From contig OZ020487.1 of the NCBI GenBank assembly GCA_963971405.1, positions 34,395,371 to 34,459,370 on the forward strand: 64,000 bases of DNA, given 5' to 3'. The DNA is from Psococerastis gibbosa. Lineage: Eukaryota > Arthropoda > Insecta > Psocodea > Psocidae. Both the position numbers and the translations under genes were made by a program. The notes under the pieces are model-generated. The model was not told the origin of the DNA, searched no databases, and saw only the letters and a list, made by a program, of their open reading frames with translations. Below, one piece after another: positions 53,241-63,198 of this stretch (the stretch's first letter is position 1; every line of letters begins with the position of its first letter).

Positions 53241-53483
53241 AAAAGATGGCTGTTTAAAAGTATCGCCTTCTGCGTGCAATAATAATCCAAGTGAAAGATC
53301 GGAGGACTGAGGGCTCCCGGCAGAAGAAGAACATCCTGGTTGAAAAACCTGAGGCAGCGGTTTGACAAGAGCCCTTTTTCCCACTTCCCTTTTGAAAGCA
53401 ACAGCCTCTAAGGTTCAAATTGCCAAGATGATCGCCAATCTTTGAAAGAAGCGACATTTTAAGAAGAAGAAGAAGAAGAAGAC
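53240..53483 (+). mobile_element. LINE 3' end (IANL-tail type) with (AAG)n tail
   Basis: Pieces like RQKKNILVEKPEAAV in one frame and KATASKVQIAKMIANL in another match the last residues of the LINE at 1.4-2.1 kb type. They are followed by AAGAAGAAGAAGAAGAAGA at about 53461-53480, the simple-repeat tail. Frameshifted and inactive. Confidence 0.75.
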
Positions 53484-53641
53484 AAGGAACTGACACCCGT
53501 TCCATTCTCAAATCCAATGAGGTCGTCATTTATTGTTCAACTAGTTCCCTTATGAATATACTGCTTACTGTATTTTTAGTTTTTTTCTCCTGTGAGACAT
53601 GAGAATGAAACCAATATATCTTCTGTTTTATCTCTTTACAG

Positions 53642-53742
53642 GGTTTCGGACACAAGTAGGGTTACCAAGAGTACCTTCTTACTCTGCAGCCAGCAAGTGG
53701 TTGTTCCCGTTCCCCGATGGAGATGAACAGTCGCAACTGTAA
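53642..53742 (+). CDS. Candidate terminal coding exon, unknown protein
   Basis: TTTATCTCTTTACAG precedes an exon that, after two bases, reads FRTQVGLPRVPSYSAASKWL then FPFPDGDEQSQL and TAA at 53740-53742. The polypyrimidine tract is good and the composition is unlike random AT-rich sequence. No partner exon is confirmed. It requires a phase-1 intron. Confidence 0.4.
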
Positions 53743-54589
53743 ACTGCTCCCCGCACTCACAGAGGACGTAGAGCCTCTATCTGTTGTGATGACAAATGAC
53801 AATCATTGGCATAGTCTCACAGAGGAAGAGGTTGTCCTCAGTACCTGAATGAGGTAGTCGTGGCGCCATTCTCCTTTGTCGTTCCCCATTTAACAAAGGG
53901 TGAGTTGAACTTAGATTACTCATACTACCATAATCAGTCCTGAGAAAGAATGTTTTCTGGACGGTTGACTCATTGCTCTAGTATTCTACTCTGAATTATT
54001 AAATACATCCGATCCTCTTGCGGATTCGACCGTTCGTTCTTCCGATTGAAATGCAAGCTCTCCAACCACTCGACCACGGTCCTCGCCAGAGTATACTATT
54101 TTGAAACTTCTATTGAACTTCACTATTCCCCTAACCGAATCAACCCTTAGGAAAGCGCTTACGGTTACCAAGCCAAAGCATCCGAAGAATGACACCAGGA
54201 ATTGTGACTATAAAATACCTTGTCCGAAAATACATTAGGGAACATTTGAATGAATGAATATGTATTAAATATAGAAAAAATTTAAACACAATAATAGTTC
54301 GCCTACGGCCACACAATTATATATAACAATTTTCCCTACCCTAAAACTAAATAAAAAAATAAATAAAAATATAATTAGACAATTAAACTTTTAAGCTAAA
54401 CTTACATACGATATTAATAACAAATCTCTCGTAAACACATAACAGTCTAGTCCACTATTTCAAATTTGAAACGAATTCCCTTCCCATCAGCCATTCCCGA
54501 ATAAATTTTGAAAATTTATTTGTGATCAGAGATCCATGTAGTAATTTTAGTAGATGAAATGTCTTTGGTGCTAGGTATGGTAGGCCTTT
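53743..54589. other. Unassigned; possible 3' UTR then AT-rich DNA
   Basis: AAATAAAAAAATAAATAAAAAT near 54347 includes poly(A)-signal-like hexamers, but chance occurrence is likely. A minus-strand frame at 53986-54195 has no motif. Confidence 0.35.
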
Positions 54590-55175
54590 GTACAGAGGCG
54601 GACACATCGACCGGCACTGCGGGAAATTGCCCCCCCCCCCTTTGGACAACAGTTATATTCTTTGCCTCTAAAATCTAAATGTTACTGCACTCAAAATGGG
54701 TAAAACCTCACCATTTCAGCCCTATTTTTCAAAACTTTTCTCACGGGAATGACCCCCAAGCCCCCCTTGTCCACGATTATATTGATTCTTTGTAATATAT
54801 AAGTCTTAGTGCTCTCAAAATTCGTAAAACCTCACCATATCAGCCCTATTTTTCAAGAACTAACTTATCTCCCGAGGGAGACCCCCGGGCCCCCCTTGTC
54901 CGCCACTATATTGATTCTTTCTAGTATATCAGCCTTATTGCTCTCAAAATGCGCAAAACCTCAATATTTCACCCCTATTTATCAAAACTTTTTTCCCGGG
55001 AGAGACCCCCGAACCCCCCTTGTCCACAATTAAATTGGTTCTTTGTAATATTATATAAGCCTTATTGCTCTCAAAATGCGTAAAACCTCACCATTTCAGC
55101 CCTCTGGCTTCTGAGCCACTTTTATGAAAGTGGGTGGAGAGGCGCCAAATTATACACCTTCGAAAACGTAACGTT
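54590..55175. repeat. Four GC-core tandem units with hAT-like right end
   Basis: CCCCCCTTGTCC recurs at about 54763, 54892 and 55014, so the period is about 122-129 bp. Each unit has a CGAGGGAGACCCCCGGGCCC-like core, CAAAATGCGTAAAACCTCAC and TTTCAGCCCTATTTTTCAAA. The block closes near AACGTTACGCCACTG, a hAT-like terminus. The left end (CAGAGGCGGACAC) is a weak match. Confidence 0.75.
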
Positions 55176-55339
55176 ACGCCACTGACAAGTGCCTCCCTCT
55201 TTTATGAGGTCTGGAACCGCCTCTGCCTTCGTAAAAATTGTTCTGTATGCTCTAGGTACTGTAAGGTGCTCAGTTTGTCTGGTATTTACTGGCCTTTACA
55301 TGTCGGTCACCACACTGAGAGAAATGCTACATATAAGAT

Positions 55340-56645
55340 ATCGGAATTGCTCCGATAAATACGTGACAACGTAGTTGGTACGGTAAGTTAACGGATCGGT
55401 ACTCCAATAAATCCTCTCCGTTAACTCATCGTCTTCCATAACTCCGATACTTATATGCTCCGATAATTCACTACGATAAGCGGCAGTGCTGGCAGTATAT
55501 ATATGTAGGGAGGATCTGGTATACATATATATATATGCACTCTGTATTAATACACGCACACATATATATATACCAGGGCCCCCTAAATATATATATCCTA
55601 ACGCCGCCCTCCCTCGCCTCCTCCCCTCTCTCCTCCCGATAGATGCACCACGTTGTAACTCTAGGCGCCATCTACGCACGTCATTTCACCCTGCAGCCAC
55701 CTGAAAGGAATACATCAACAATATAATGCAATGTATAACTGTATATAAGATTAAAATGATGTAGCTTATAAACAGTATATTGGCCAATTGGGAACATATA
55801 ATAGTAAAAGTAAATTAAAGTAAAAGTAAATTATATTAAACCAGTAAGACTACAAATTGTCAAAAAAACACATTCCACACCACATATATGTATAAGCAAT
55901 ACATGTGCACGTGGGGGAACCAGGCCTTTGGATCACATCACAATAAGTTCTTTTACATACTTACTTATATAGTAATTTAGTACTTATATTAATGTTTTAT
56001 TTAGGTATACCGATTTATTCATTTAATAGTGATTTAAGAAATGTTATTTCCGAATTATTGAGCCAGTTCTTTGTTGATGGTAAAAAATCTTTTTTTCTTA
56101 GTCTAGCCTTAGCCTAGGTACAATCAATAGGTATTGAACAACCAAATTAAGACTATTTTCTAGTCCAGCTTTTTGGCTTAAGCTACGAAAGAATTTCACG
56201 GGAAATATTCACTACAGGCTAGAGCTATAAAAACATTTTAGACACTAGATGAAATATTTTTCTGAATTTTGCGCTTCCAAACAGCCCCAACAATTAGGCT
56301 ACATGAGGGAGCTGAGGGAACGAATGAAGGACTGAACAGTGAACAGTGAACACTGTTCACTGAACACTGAAGAGTGAAGGTACGTCCGTTAATGCAAGAT
56401 GCGCGCACCGGTGACGCAGGGGGAAATGCAGACCTTCAACTACGATAACTTGCTCCGATAATTTAAATGGGGGTTGACCACTCCGATAACATTTTTTTAG
56501 TCTCCGATATCTTACCTGGGTCTTACGATAACTTTTCGGAACTTAATTTTGATAGACAGGCGTAACGCAACTACGATAAGTTTTCGAATTTTAGACTAGA
56601 GTACAAGGACTACAGTTCAAGGACTTTTTGGTACGATAACTTAAC
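55340..56645. other. Cluster of CGATAA motifs
   Basis: CTCCGATAA or TACGATAA-type words occur about eleven times, all in the same orientation, at roughly 55349-55475 and 56447-56640. Between the two groups lie (TA)n-rich hairpins at 55490-55600 and a GTGAACAGTG palindrome at 56339-56372. WGATAA is the GATA-factor consensus, so a regulatory role is conceivable; decayed tandem repeat is the alternative. Confidence 0.45.
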
Positions 56646-56739
56646 GTCGCATCTGTTAGAATAATCTGGTTAACTTGCTTATTGCACGAAAATTTAGAGT
56701 TCTTTTTTGAGCTATTTTATTGATTTTCAACTAAAATTG

Positions 56740-57320
56740 ATGATTTCGAGTTGCTAAATTGGTGGATTGGCACTCAGCATAGTGGTATGGTGAAACTAAA
56801 GTGAAAAAGTGCCAAAAAAAATTCTTAAAATATTTGACGAGAAAGTTTGATAAAATTGATCCCACATATATACCATATTCTACTCTGTTAGAAAAATATG
56901 AGGCGAAGAGTCTGTGCACACGACGTAAAATTGCTGATGCCATATATATCTATAAGGTATTAAATGGCCTAGAAGACAATCAAAATTTCTTGAGCAAACT
57001 AAATTTTATTGTACCCCAGTTTCCAACAAGAAATTTTAACTTATTTTACCAGCCGCAAAACAGGATTGACGTAGCCATAAATTCTCCAATAAACAGGCTC
57101 ACTCATTTACTAAATGATCATGACACCTTAGATCCATTTATACTAAGCTTGGAATTATTCAGAGGAACTTGTAACCAAATTTTATTGTAAGAATGGTAGT
57201 TAGGATATATTTATATATTACGTTGTAGTTAGGTAGGTTTTTTTTTTATAAATTTAAATTATTTAATAAGAAGTTACAATAGGCTATAAACAGTAGGAAT
57301 TTTTGTTGTTGTTGTTGTTT
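56740..57320 (+). pseudogene. LINE C-terminal fragment (Jockey/CR1-like) with (GTT)n tail
   Basis: The open frame at about 56801-57187 reads CQKKFLKYLTRKFDKIDPTY, then EAKSLCTRRKIADAIYIYKV and NGLEDNQNFLSKLNFIVPQF, and ends LFRGTCNQILL. This is the region after the reverse transcriptase in many insect LINEs. It has one frame over 129 codons, so decay is modest, but all catalytic parts are missing. A GTTGTTGTTGTTG tract at 57305-57318 may be its tail. Confidence 0.75.
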
Positions 57321-58320
57321 TTTCGCTTTACATTATGCAATATTTATACACATAAGGGCTACGGGAAACTCCATATTCGGAATACTCATATAGGTATTTA
57401 TAGTAGTAAAAGTATACTTATTTTATTTTATAATATTTACGTACGACGCTGTTCAATTTTTTAACTCTCCAAGCAACATGCAATCCGCGTGAGCCCAGCA
57501 TAAGCACTGGGCACTGGGTATGCAGCGGCTCCGACCATCGCATGGACCCCCTGCCATCATAAGCCGCATAGCCCGCATCCGCAGCATCACGCATTCTGTA
57601 TACTTTTCTTATTATATGCATCGTCCTATAGATCAGCTCATAGCCCATATATCAGGGAGGATCCAGCCCATTTTTGGGGTGGGGGGGTAGCTGAGGGTCA
57701 AAATAGGAATAACTTATGTAGGATCGACTAAATTAGAGCGTAATGACTTAATTTACAATAGATTTACCAAATTTTGGGGGGAGGGGCAGCTACCCCTGTA
57801 TCCGTCCTTGCCATATATACACAATATAACATATTATATTATCTTAAATGAAATTTATCCTTCATCCAGCATGACTAACAGACAAAACACTTTATCAGGA
57901 AGAACCCATTCTAGCTCGGAAGGGTATCTTTTCCCAATTTTAATGAACTTGAGGCAGAAGGATAACGAAGACATTATTAAAAAATAACATTTTCCTTTTC
58001 CCGCCTTGCCTTAGTATAGTACCATAGCTAGCATAATACTCTTTGTTATAAAGGGTATAACGGAAATGTCTTCTAGAGTATTTATCAGTTGAGCAGCTTT
58101 TTTACTCTGCAGCCTATTTTCTAAATTCCATCCGACAGAACTTATTGCAACGGCACACTTTACAATTTTTTGAAAGGATGGTTATTCTGTTCAGGGATGT
58201 AACGGTCAGCCCCGAGTCTGCAAAATCATGACCCTTATTAGGGGAGAATTGGTAAGGCTGTATAATTCGGAAAAACAGTCAAAAGGGAGTTTCGCGTTAA
58301 GTAAATAAATAAATAATTAT
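57321..58320. other. Unassigned kilobase
   Basis: A G-run near 57679 and the phrase GTATCCGTCCTTGCC suggest an old hAT-like MITE at about 57655-57815, but the ends are not clean. A minus-strand frame at 57418-57648 has no motif. Confidence 0.35.
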
Positions 58321-58324
58321 TGAC

Positions 58325-58512
58325 TTTTTGTTCTATTACTAAGCCAACCTAGTTAGGGCTACAAAGCCCTCTCTTACACTCAACTAGGAAGACCCGGGAC
58401 CGCCTGCTTTACATGTCATTCTAAGCGTGACCAGGAAATGTCGCAAGTGTAAGACTCGAACCAACAACCTTTTGGGTGAAAGTCGGAGTCTTTACCACAA
58501 CTCTACATGCCC
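58325..58512 (-). repeat. tRNA-derived SINE, family 2
   Basis: The minus strand begins GGGCATGTAGAGTTGTGGTA, with a B-box GGTTCGAGTCTTAC about 45 bases on. Then come AAAGCAGGCGGTCCCGGG, CTTCCTAGTTGAGTGTAAGA and a GGGCTTTGTAGCCCT hairpin, ending GGCTTAGTAATAGAAC. Copies at 62.6 and 22.6 kb share the body. Confidence 0.8.
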
Positions 58513-58554
58513 ATTGCCAAGGTTAAAAGAAAAGAACGATCTTCGTATTCTAAT

Positions 58555-58962
58555 AACGTTTAGGTTTTACAACGGAAGAATAGTACGCCTACTGTAAGAA
58601 AGGGGGGCCCGGGGGTCTCCCTCAGGGGAATTATTTTGGAAAAGAATAGGCCCTAAATGGAGATATTTACGTACTTTGAAAGCAGCTATGCTTATATTTT
58701 ACATGTGAATAATATTACAGCTAACAAAGGGGGCCCGGGGGTCTACCCCGGGGAATGTTTTATTTTTAAAAATAGGCCTGAAATAGTTTGTCAGTTTTAT
58801 TTTGCGGACGATAACTTTATTATAAAAACTTGAAACAGGGGGCGGGGTCCCTCCGGGGGAAGTTATTTAAATAAATATCTGAAAAAATTGCTGTTTTACT
58901 AAATTGGGGAGGGTGGTCCAGACCCAACTGACACCCCCCCCCCTTGGCTACGCCACTGAAGC
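58555..58962. mobile_element. hAT-like remnant with three GC-core units
   Basis: The cores GGGGGGCCCGGGGGTCTCCC and GGGGGCCCGGGGGTCTACCC and a third lie at roughly 125-bp spacing. The right end is TGGCTACGCCACTG. The left terminus is missing. Confidence 0.75.
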
Positions 58963-59151
58963 CAGCAATGTACACGTCATGTTAATTTAAAAATTATTTT
59001 TTACAATTTCTAAAACATGAGAAACACTTGAGAGTGTTAAGAATGTTTATATTCTATTTTGTTTGCTTATTGTTTTCATTCGTTAAAGCTTCTTTAAAGA
59101 CTGTGAAAGACGTATATAATTATATAATGAGTAGAGATTTGAATAATTCCA

Positions 59152-59459
59152 GGTTTCCCGGGAGACGATGGGCACCATACCCCCATAGTCCTCGGGCGGA
59201 TGGAAGACTGCCACCACCAACCCTCCGAAGTCTTTGGCCGGGGCCAAGACTTCCCGGGCCTGACGAAAGACTGCCGCGACCATCCCGCCTAGTTCCTTCC
59301 CAGCGCCTAGATTGCCCGGGCCGGACAGAAGACTGCCGCCACCATTCCTTCAAGCGCCAAGGTTACCCGGACCGACCCTGGGGATGCCCTGGTCGGCGAG
59401 GGTGCGCCTCTCCGCAAGGCTCTACGTCAGGCAGCAGTTTCCACGATTGATGGTCACCA
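59152..59459 (+). other. GC-rich candidate exon with 63-bp imperfect tandem repeats
   Basis: TAATTCCAG precedes and CACCAG|GTAAAT follows, so splice-like borders exist. One frame reads RLPPPTLRSLWPGPRLPGPD, then RLPRPSRLVPSQRL and DCPGRTEDCRHHS, a Pro/Arg-rich repeat, and stops 14 bp before the donor. Another frame is open in the last third (GDALVGEGAPLRKALRQAAV). The repeat unit is 63-64 bp (GAAGACTGCC...), which shifts frames between units. It may be a decayed exon of the Pro-rich family or a GC-rich minisatellite. Confidence 0.4.
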
Positions 59460-60124
59460 GGTAAATTCTTAAAGATTTCTTCGTAGAGTTTGGATTTGGA
59501 GCACCGTACTCATAAAATAAGCCCGTAAGCTTCGGTCTTGCATTCGGAACAACACATGCTAAATTTCTGTATTGTGACTCCTCACTAGGGGCCTATGCCA
59601 AAAATGACTAGTCCAAGCTACCCTACCATCCCATGGTCACTGTACATTTTATGAAATGCCCCTGAAACTAAGGCAAGTTCATTTTTTAATTTCTTCCCGG
59701 TAAGTATTCACTTTACGGGAAAGATTGCAAATGAAATTAGTAAAGGGTCCAGTTTTGGCAAAATCCAGAGGGCTAAAATGTTTAAATGTCTGTGAGGTTT
59801 TCAAATTAATGCGAATCTTCGCCATTAATTATATTACCTATGTAGTGCTAAGAAGTTATTGATCGTGATTTCTTAATAATGAATTCATGTATATTTCATA
59901 AATGCTGATAGCCTATATGTATTGTTAATTATCGGCGATTAGGGTAATTGCAGCTAAATATGTTATTTATGGTCCAGTGGTGCCTATAGTTGTTGTTATT
60001 TTTTGAACATTTAAAAAAATCGGTATCATGAGCGTCTGACAGTATGTATTTCCTGGTGAGCAGTGATATGTAACCTACTTTATTGTAATTAAATTTTTTT
60101 TACCGCCCTTATTATCTTTTGTAG
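59460..60124. other. Intergenic or intronic, unassigned
   Basis: AT-rich; no element ends or additional exons recognised. Confidence 0.4.
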
Positions 60125-60223
60125 AGGAGCACCATGGAGGCGCAGCGCGCTAATATCCGCGTTTGGTTTCCTGCCCGCAGCAGTTCGAAGACCAGAAGGG
60201 AGGCCATCGCGGACGCCGCCTCG
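60125..60223 (+). CDS. Exon of Pro-rich family, unit 1 (+)
   Basis: TATCTTTTGTAG precedes the exon and CCTCG|GTAAGT follows. ACCATGG at 60134 is a strong start context. From it the frame MEAQRANIRVWFPARSSSKT continues to phase 0 at the donor and joins the exon at 61362 for a 59-residue product. The phase-2 alternative (GAPWRRSALISAFGFLPAAV...RTPPR) matches the phase of the paralogous exons. Both are open, so the frame is undecided. The next intron starts like those at 62042 and 24413. Confidence 0.45.
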
Positions 60224-60554
60224 GTAAGTCCAACAAAGTAAACTAAAATATTTACATTTCACGTCACGATGACCTATAAGACGACCAAGGATGTCTCTTG
60301 AAACGAAAGTGAGGGAAGACCTCAGGACCCTCGGTCTCTCACCGGATGATACCCAAAACCGGAACACCTAGATGATGAAGATCCGTGCCGCCGACGCAGT
60401 GGGAGGCGCCGTTAAAGTAAGTTAAGTAAGTCCTGAATTTCCGAAGGTGTCCTTTTAAGAAAACTGCGTAAAACGTACACATACCTTGTCCCAACTTCAC
60501 AAGAGCCCTTTTGGGAGGAAGCCAAATGTCCTGAATGGCAATGCATTGCAAAGT

Positions 60555-60808
60555 CGGCTATTCCACCGGAGAATTTACTTCATTTGTGATTTGAGATTTT
60601 TTGTTTGTTTTGTTTTAAGGAGACTATTATGTAGATACTTAACTTATCTATTATAAATTAAGTCATAAAATGGTAGAAACTTATTAATGATGTCTGCTAC
60701 CATATTTTAACTTAATATGGATAAGTATTTACACAATAGTCTCTTTAAAACAAAACAAACGTCAATGACAAAATCAAAAATTAAGTAAGATCGCCGGTGG
60801 AATAGCCG
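60555..60808. mobile_element. MITE, about 254 bp, TIR CGGCTATTCCACCGG
   Basis: CGGCTATTCCACCGG and CCGGTGGAATAGCCG are exact inverses. The arms extend about 110 bp, including GTTTGTTTTGTTTTAA and TTAAAACAAAACAAAC with AGACTATT. The centre has ATGTCTGCTACCAT, echoing family E. GCAAA next to both ends may be a 5-bp duplication. It is in the intron of unit 1. Confidence 0.85.
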
Positions 60809-60946
60809 GCAAACATTTCTTCTAATTTATGAAACTTCACTGATGGCTCTACGATTAATACGGTATTTAATTACCATTTAAATGGCAAAGTAGCGACGCA
60901 CACGAGCTTTGCCACATCATCACTGATCACAAGGGCCCGTCAGTTA

Positions 60947-61188
60947 TATGAGGAGGTTGTTTACAAACATGGCCAACTCCAAGTTGTAGAATTTTTAGAG
61001 AGAGCGGATTTTCTGTTGAAAATTGCATTAAGTTTATAGCTAACCCTAGACTTCTGAACGCTTCTGTCTGCTTTTGTCACTTTATTTTACAACGTGCAGG
61101 TGGACATTAAAATTTTCTGCAAGTTCGGATCAAAACCCCATTTTGTGAAAAAACGGAGTTGGCCACGTTTGTAACCAAGCTCCTCATA
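60947..61188. mobile_element. MITE with TA target duplication (Tc1/mariner-like size class)
   Basis: TATGAGGAGGTTGTTTACAA on the left and GTAACCAAGCTCCTCATA on the right are inverted, with AACATGGCCAACTCC and GGAGTTGGCCACGTT inside. TA borders both ends. The paralogous intron at 62.17 kb (CAATTATACACAAATTATG) lacks it, which shows the empty site. Confidence 0.85.
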
Positions 61189-61361
61189 TACAAATTATAA
61201 ACGTAGAAAGGTAAATTTGAAATTACATCCATAGTACAAAACTATCGAAATAATTTTGAGACAAAAATTAATTTGCCATTAGATTGCATACATAATTTGA
61301 AATTAAAAAAAAAAAAAAAAAAAAAACGGATTGTGGGGAATTAATTTATCTGTGATTTTAG

Positions 61362-61451
61362 ACTCGTTGGCAAGAAGGTAGCGTGCTTGTACTTGTATGC
61401 GAGTATCTATACACACCTTGCGGTCGGAGACAAGTCGCATGTCGACACTAG
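61362..61451 (+). CDS. Second exon of unit 1 (+), uncertain
   Basis: TCTGTGATTTTAG precedes it, as at 63198 in unit 2. Read in phase 0 it gives TRWQEGSVLVLVCEYLYTPC, then GRRQVACRH and TAG at 61449-61451. In phase 2 it is open to TAA at 61459-61461 (LVGKKVACLYLYASIYTHLA...). The acceptor region is clearly paralogous to unit 2, while the exon bodies differ. Confidence 0.35.
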   Translation, partial: TRWQEGSVLVLVCEYLYTPCGRRQVACRH

Positions 61452-61912
61452 TACTAGGTAATTAGGTGACTAGTGAGGCGATTGAGGAGGTTAATCGGAT
61501 ACATTCATTAAATTGTTTGTACGCGATTTAACTTTTTTTAGAGAACAAGACGAAGATCGGACGATGACGACGAGAGGAGTGACCAGAAGGAGTCAACATT
61601 ATTATAATAATATCATAATTATCAAATCAAATCAAATCAAATCAACAATATATTTATTCAACGTTTTTTCAACAAAACAAGTATGCATTATGATATTCTG
61701 CAAGGTTGCCAATACTGTAGTTGGGCTGTTTGTGGTTTTTGTTCGAGAAAAAAAAAACTTGACAAAGAACGTACTTTTCATATTTTGAACCCTTGCAAGG
61801 CTACAGCAATTTGTAGTACACTAGAGCTCATATCGAAGAAGCGTCGACCTAGCTTTCCTTCTGGCCTGACATTATAATGAATTCTATCACATATCAGTTC
61901 TTGTCGTTTCAG

Positions 61913-62041
61913 CTTGTCACCTGAAACCATGTCACCGGCTCTATCTCCCGTTTCGGCTCAGCCCGTGATTCCTCTACAGCCGCACACGCCGCCGAAGAGG
62001 CCGGCAAGTGACCCGATCGTGATGGCGGTGAAGCGCCTACG
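61913..62041 (+). CDS. Exon of Pro-rich family, unit 2 (+), KRP motif
   Basis: TTCTTGTCGTTTCAG precedes and CTACG|GTAAGT follows. In phase 2 it reads LSPETMSPALSPVSAQPVIP, then LQPHTPPKRPASDPIVMAVK and RLR completed across the junction. ATG 61929 in ACCATGT could be the start. TPPKRP and the basic end parallel TPKRP...AAKR of the minus-strand exon at 24.4 kb. KRLR could be a nuclear signal (inference). Confidence 0.6.
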
Positions 62042-63198
62042 GTAAGTCCAGCAATGTAAACCACACCTTTACATTTCACGTCTTGAAAGGAATATGAAAA
62101 TGTTCCGGATGTAGACGTCCCTTTAGAAAAATTGCGTAGCGACACACACGAGCCTTGCTACAATATCACAAGGGCCCTTCAATTATACACAAATTATGTA
62201 CGTAAAAGGTAAAGTTAAAATTAAATTACAATATTATCGAAATCATTTTGAGACAAACATTAATTTTTTCAAGAGGTCTTAAGCGGATACGTGGCTGTGA
62301 GCTGTGTCCTTAATTTGTAGCCTTTTGACGGCATAGGGCTTGGGGAGTGGAGCCATCGATGCCACATGTTGCTGCCAACCAGCCAGCCGGCTGTAACTTG
62401 AAGAAGTGCTGGCTTGCACTTGTCATAACTCAACATAGGTATCAGGCCTATACATACAGGGGTGATTGAGTTCTTTGTGTATGATTAAATTTTAAGAAAT
62501 GGTGTTAGCTGGATTTACCTAGCTTAACAATTTATTAAGGCCGGATACAAAGTTGAAGACATTATTTGAAAAGTTCAATATTTAAGAATATGTTCTGCTG
62601 GTAAAATAAATAAAGGACTTTTTTGTTCTATTACTAAGCCAACCGAGTTAGGGCTATAAAGCCCTTTCTTACTCTCAACTAGGAAGGTCCGGGACCGCCT
62701 GCTTTATATGCCCTCCAAAGCATGGTCGGGAAGTGTAGGAAGGGTAGAACTCGAACCAACAACCTTTTCCTTCAAAAATCCATTCTATCTAGTTCTCTAT
62801 CTCTAGTAATCTATTTCTACCCCCCCCCCCCCCAAGGATCCGTCCCTGGTATCTACGTGTATATTGTCAATTGAAATAATAATAAATATATATATATATA
62901 TATTTCTGTTAATTTATACAATCAAGTAAACGACAAGAAAGCACGAATAAAGTAATAAAATCGTCAAAATCAGTTAGTTCGGTCATTGCCATTGCATAGT
63001 GCCTCAGTGACAGTAGAAAGCTTTCTCTAGAGATGGTCTTTATGGAGATTTAGGGAAGGTAGTAGCATTTTTCTCAACTCTCAGTTCATTCTAAGGTCTA
63101 TGTTTTCTAATGTCATTAAATTCGTTACATAATTTGAAAAAAGCAAAAAACGGATTGTGGGAAATTTTGCATTCTAATGAACTTTGCTGTGATTTTAG
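62042..63198. other. Intron of unit 2 with SINE and microsatellite
   Basis: The first 140 bp and last 90 bp are paralogous to the intron of unit 1. A short dispersed repeat (CATCGATGCCACATGTTGCT) at about 62353 also occurs at 9.7 kb. A C-run lies at 62820-62834 and a (TA)n tract at 62886-62902. Confidence 0.6.
62622..62775 (-). repeat. tRNA-derived SINE, family 2, 5'-truncated
   Basis: On the minus strand it starts near the B-box (AAGGTTGTTGGTTCGAGTTC) and continues through AAGCAGGCGGTCCCGGACC, CTTCCTAGTTGAGAGTAAGA and GGGCTTTATAGCCCT. The A-box half is missing. Confidence 0.75.
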
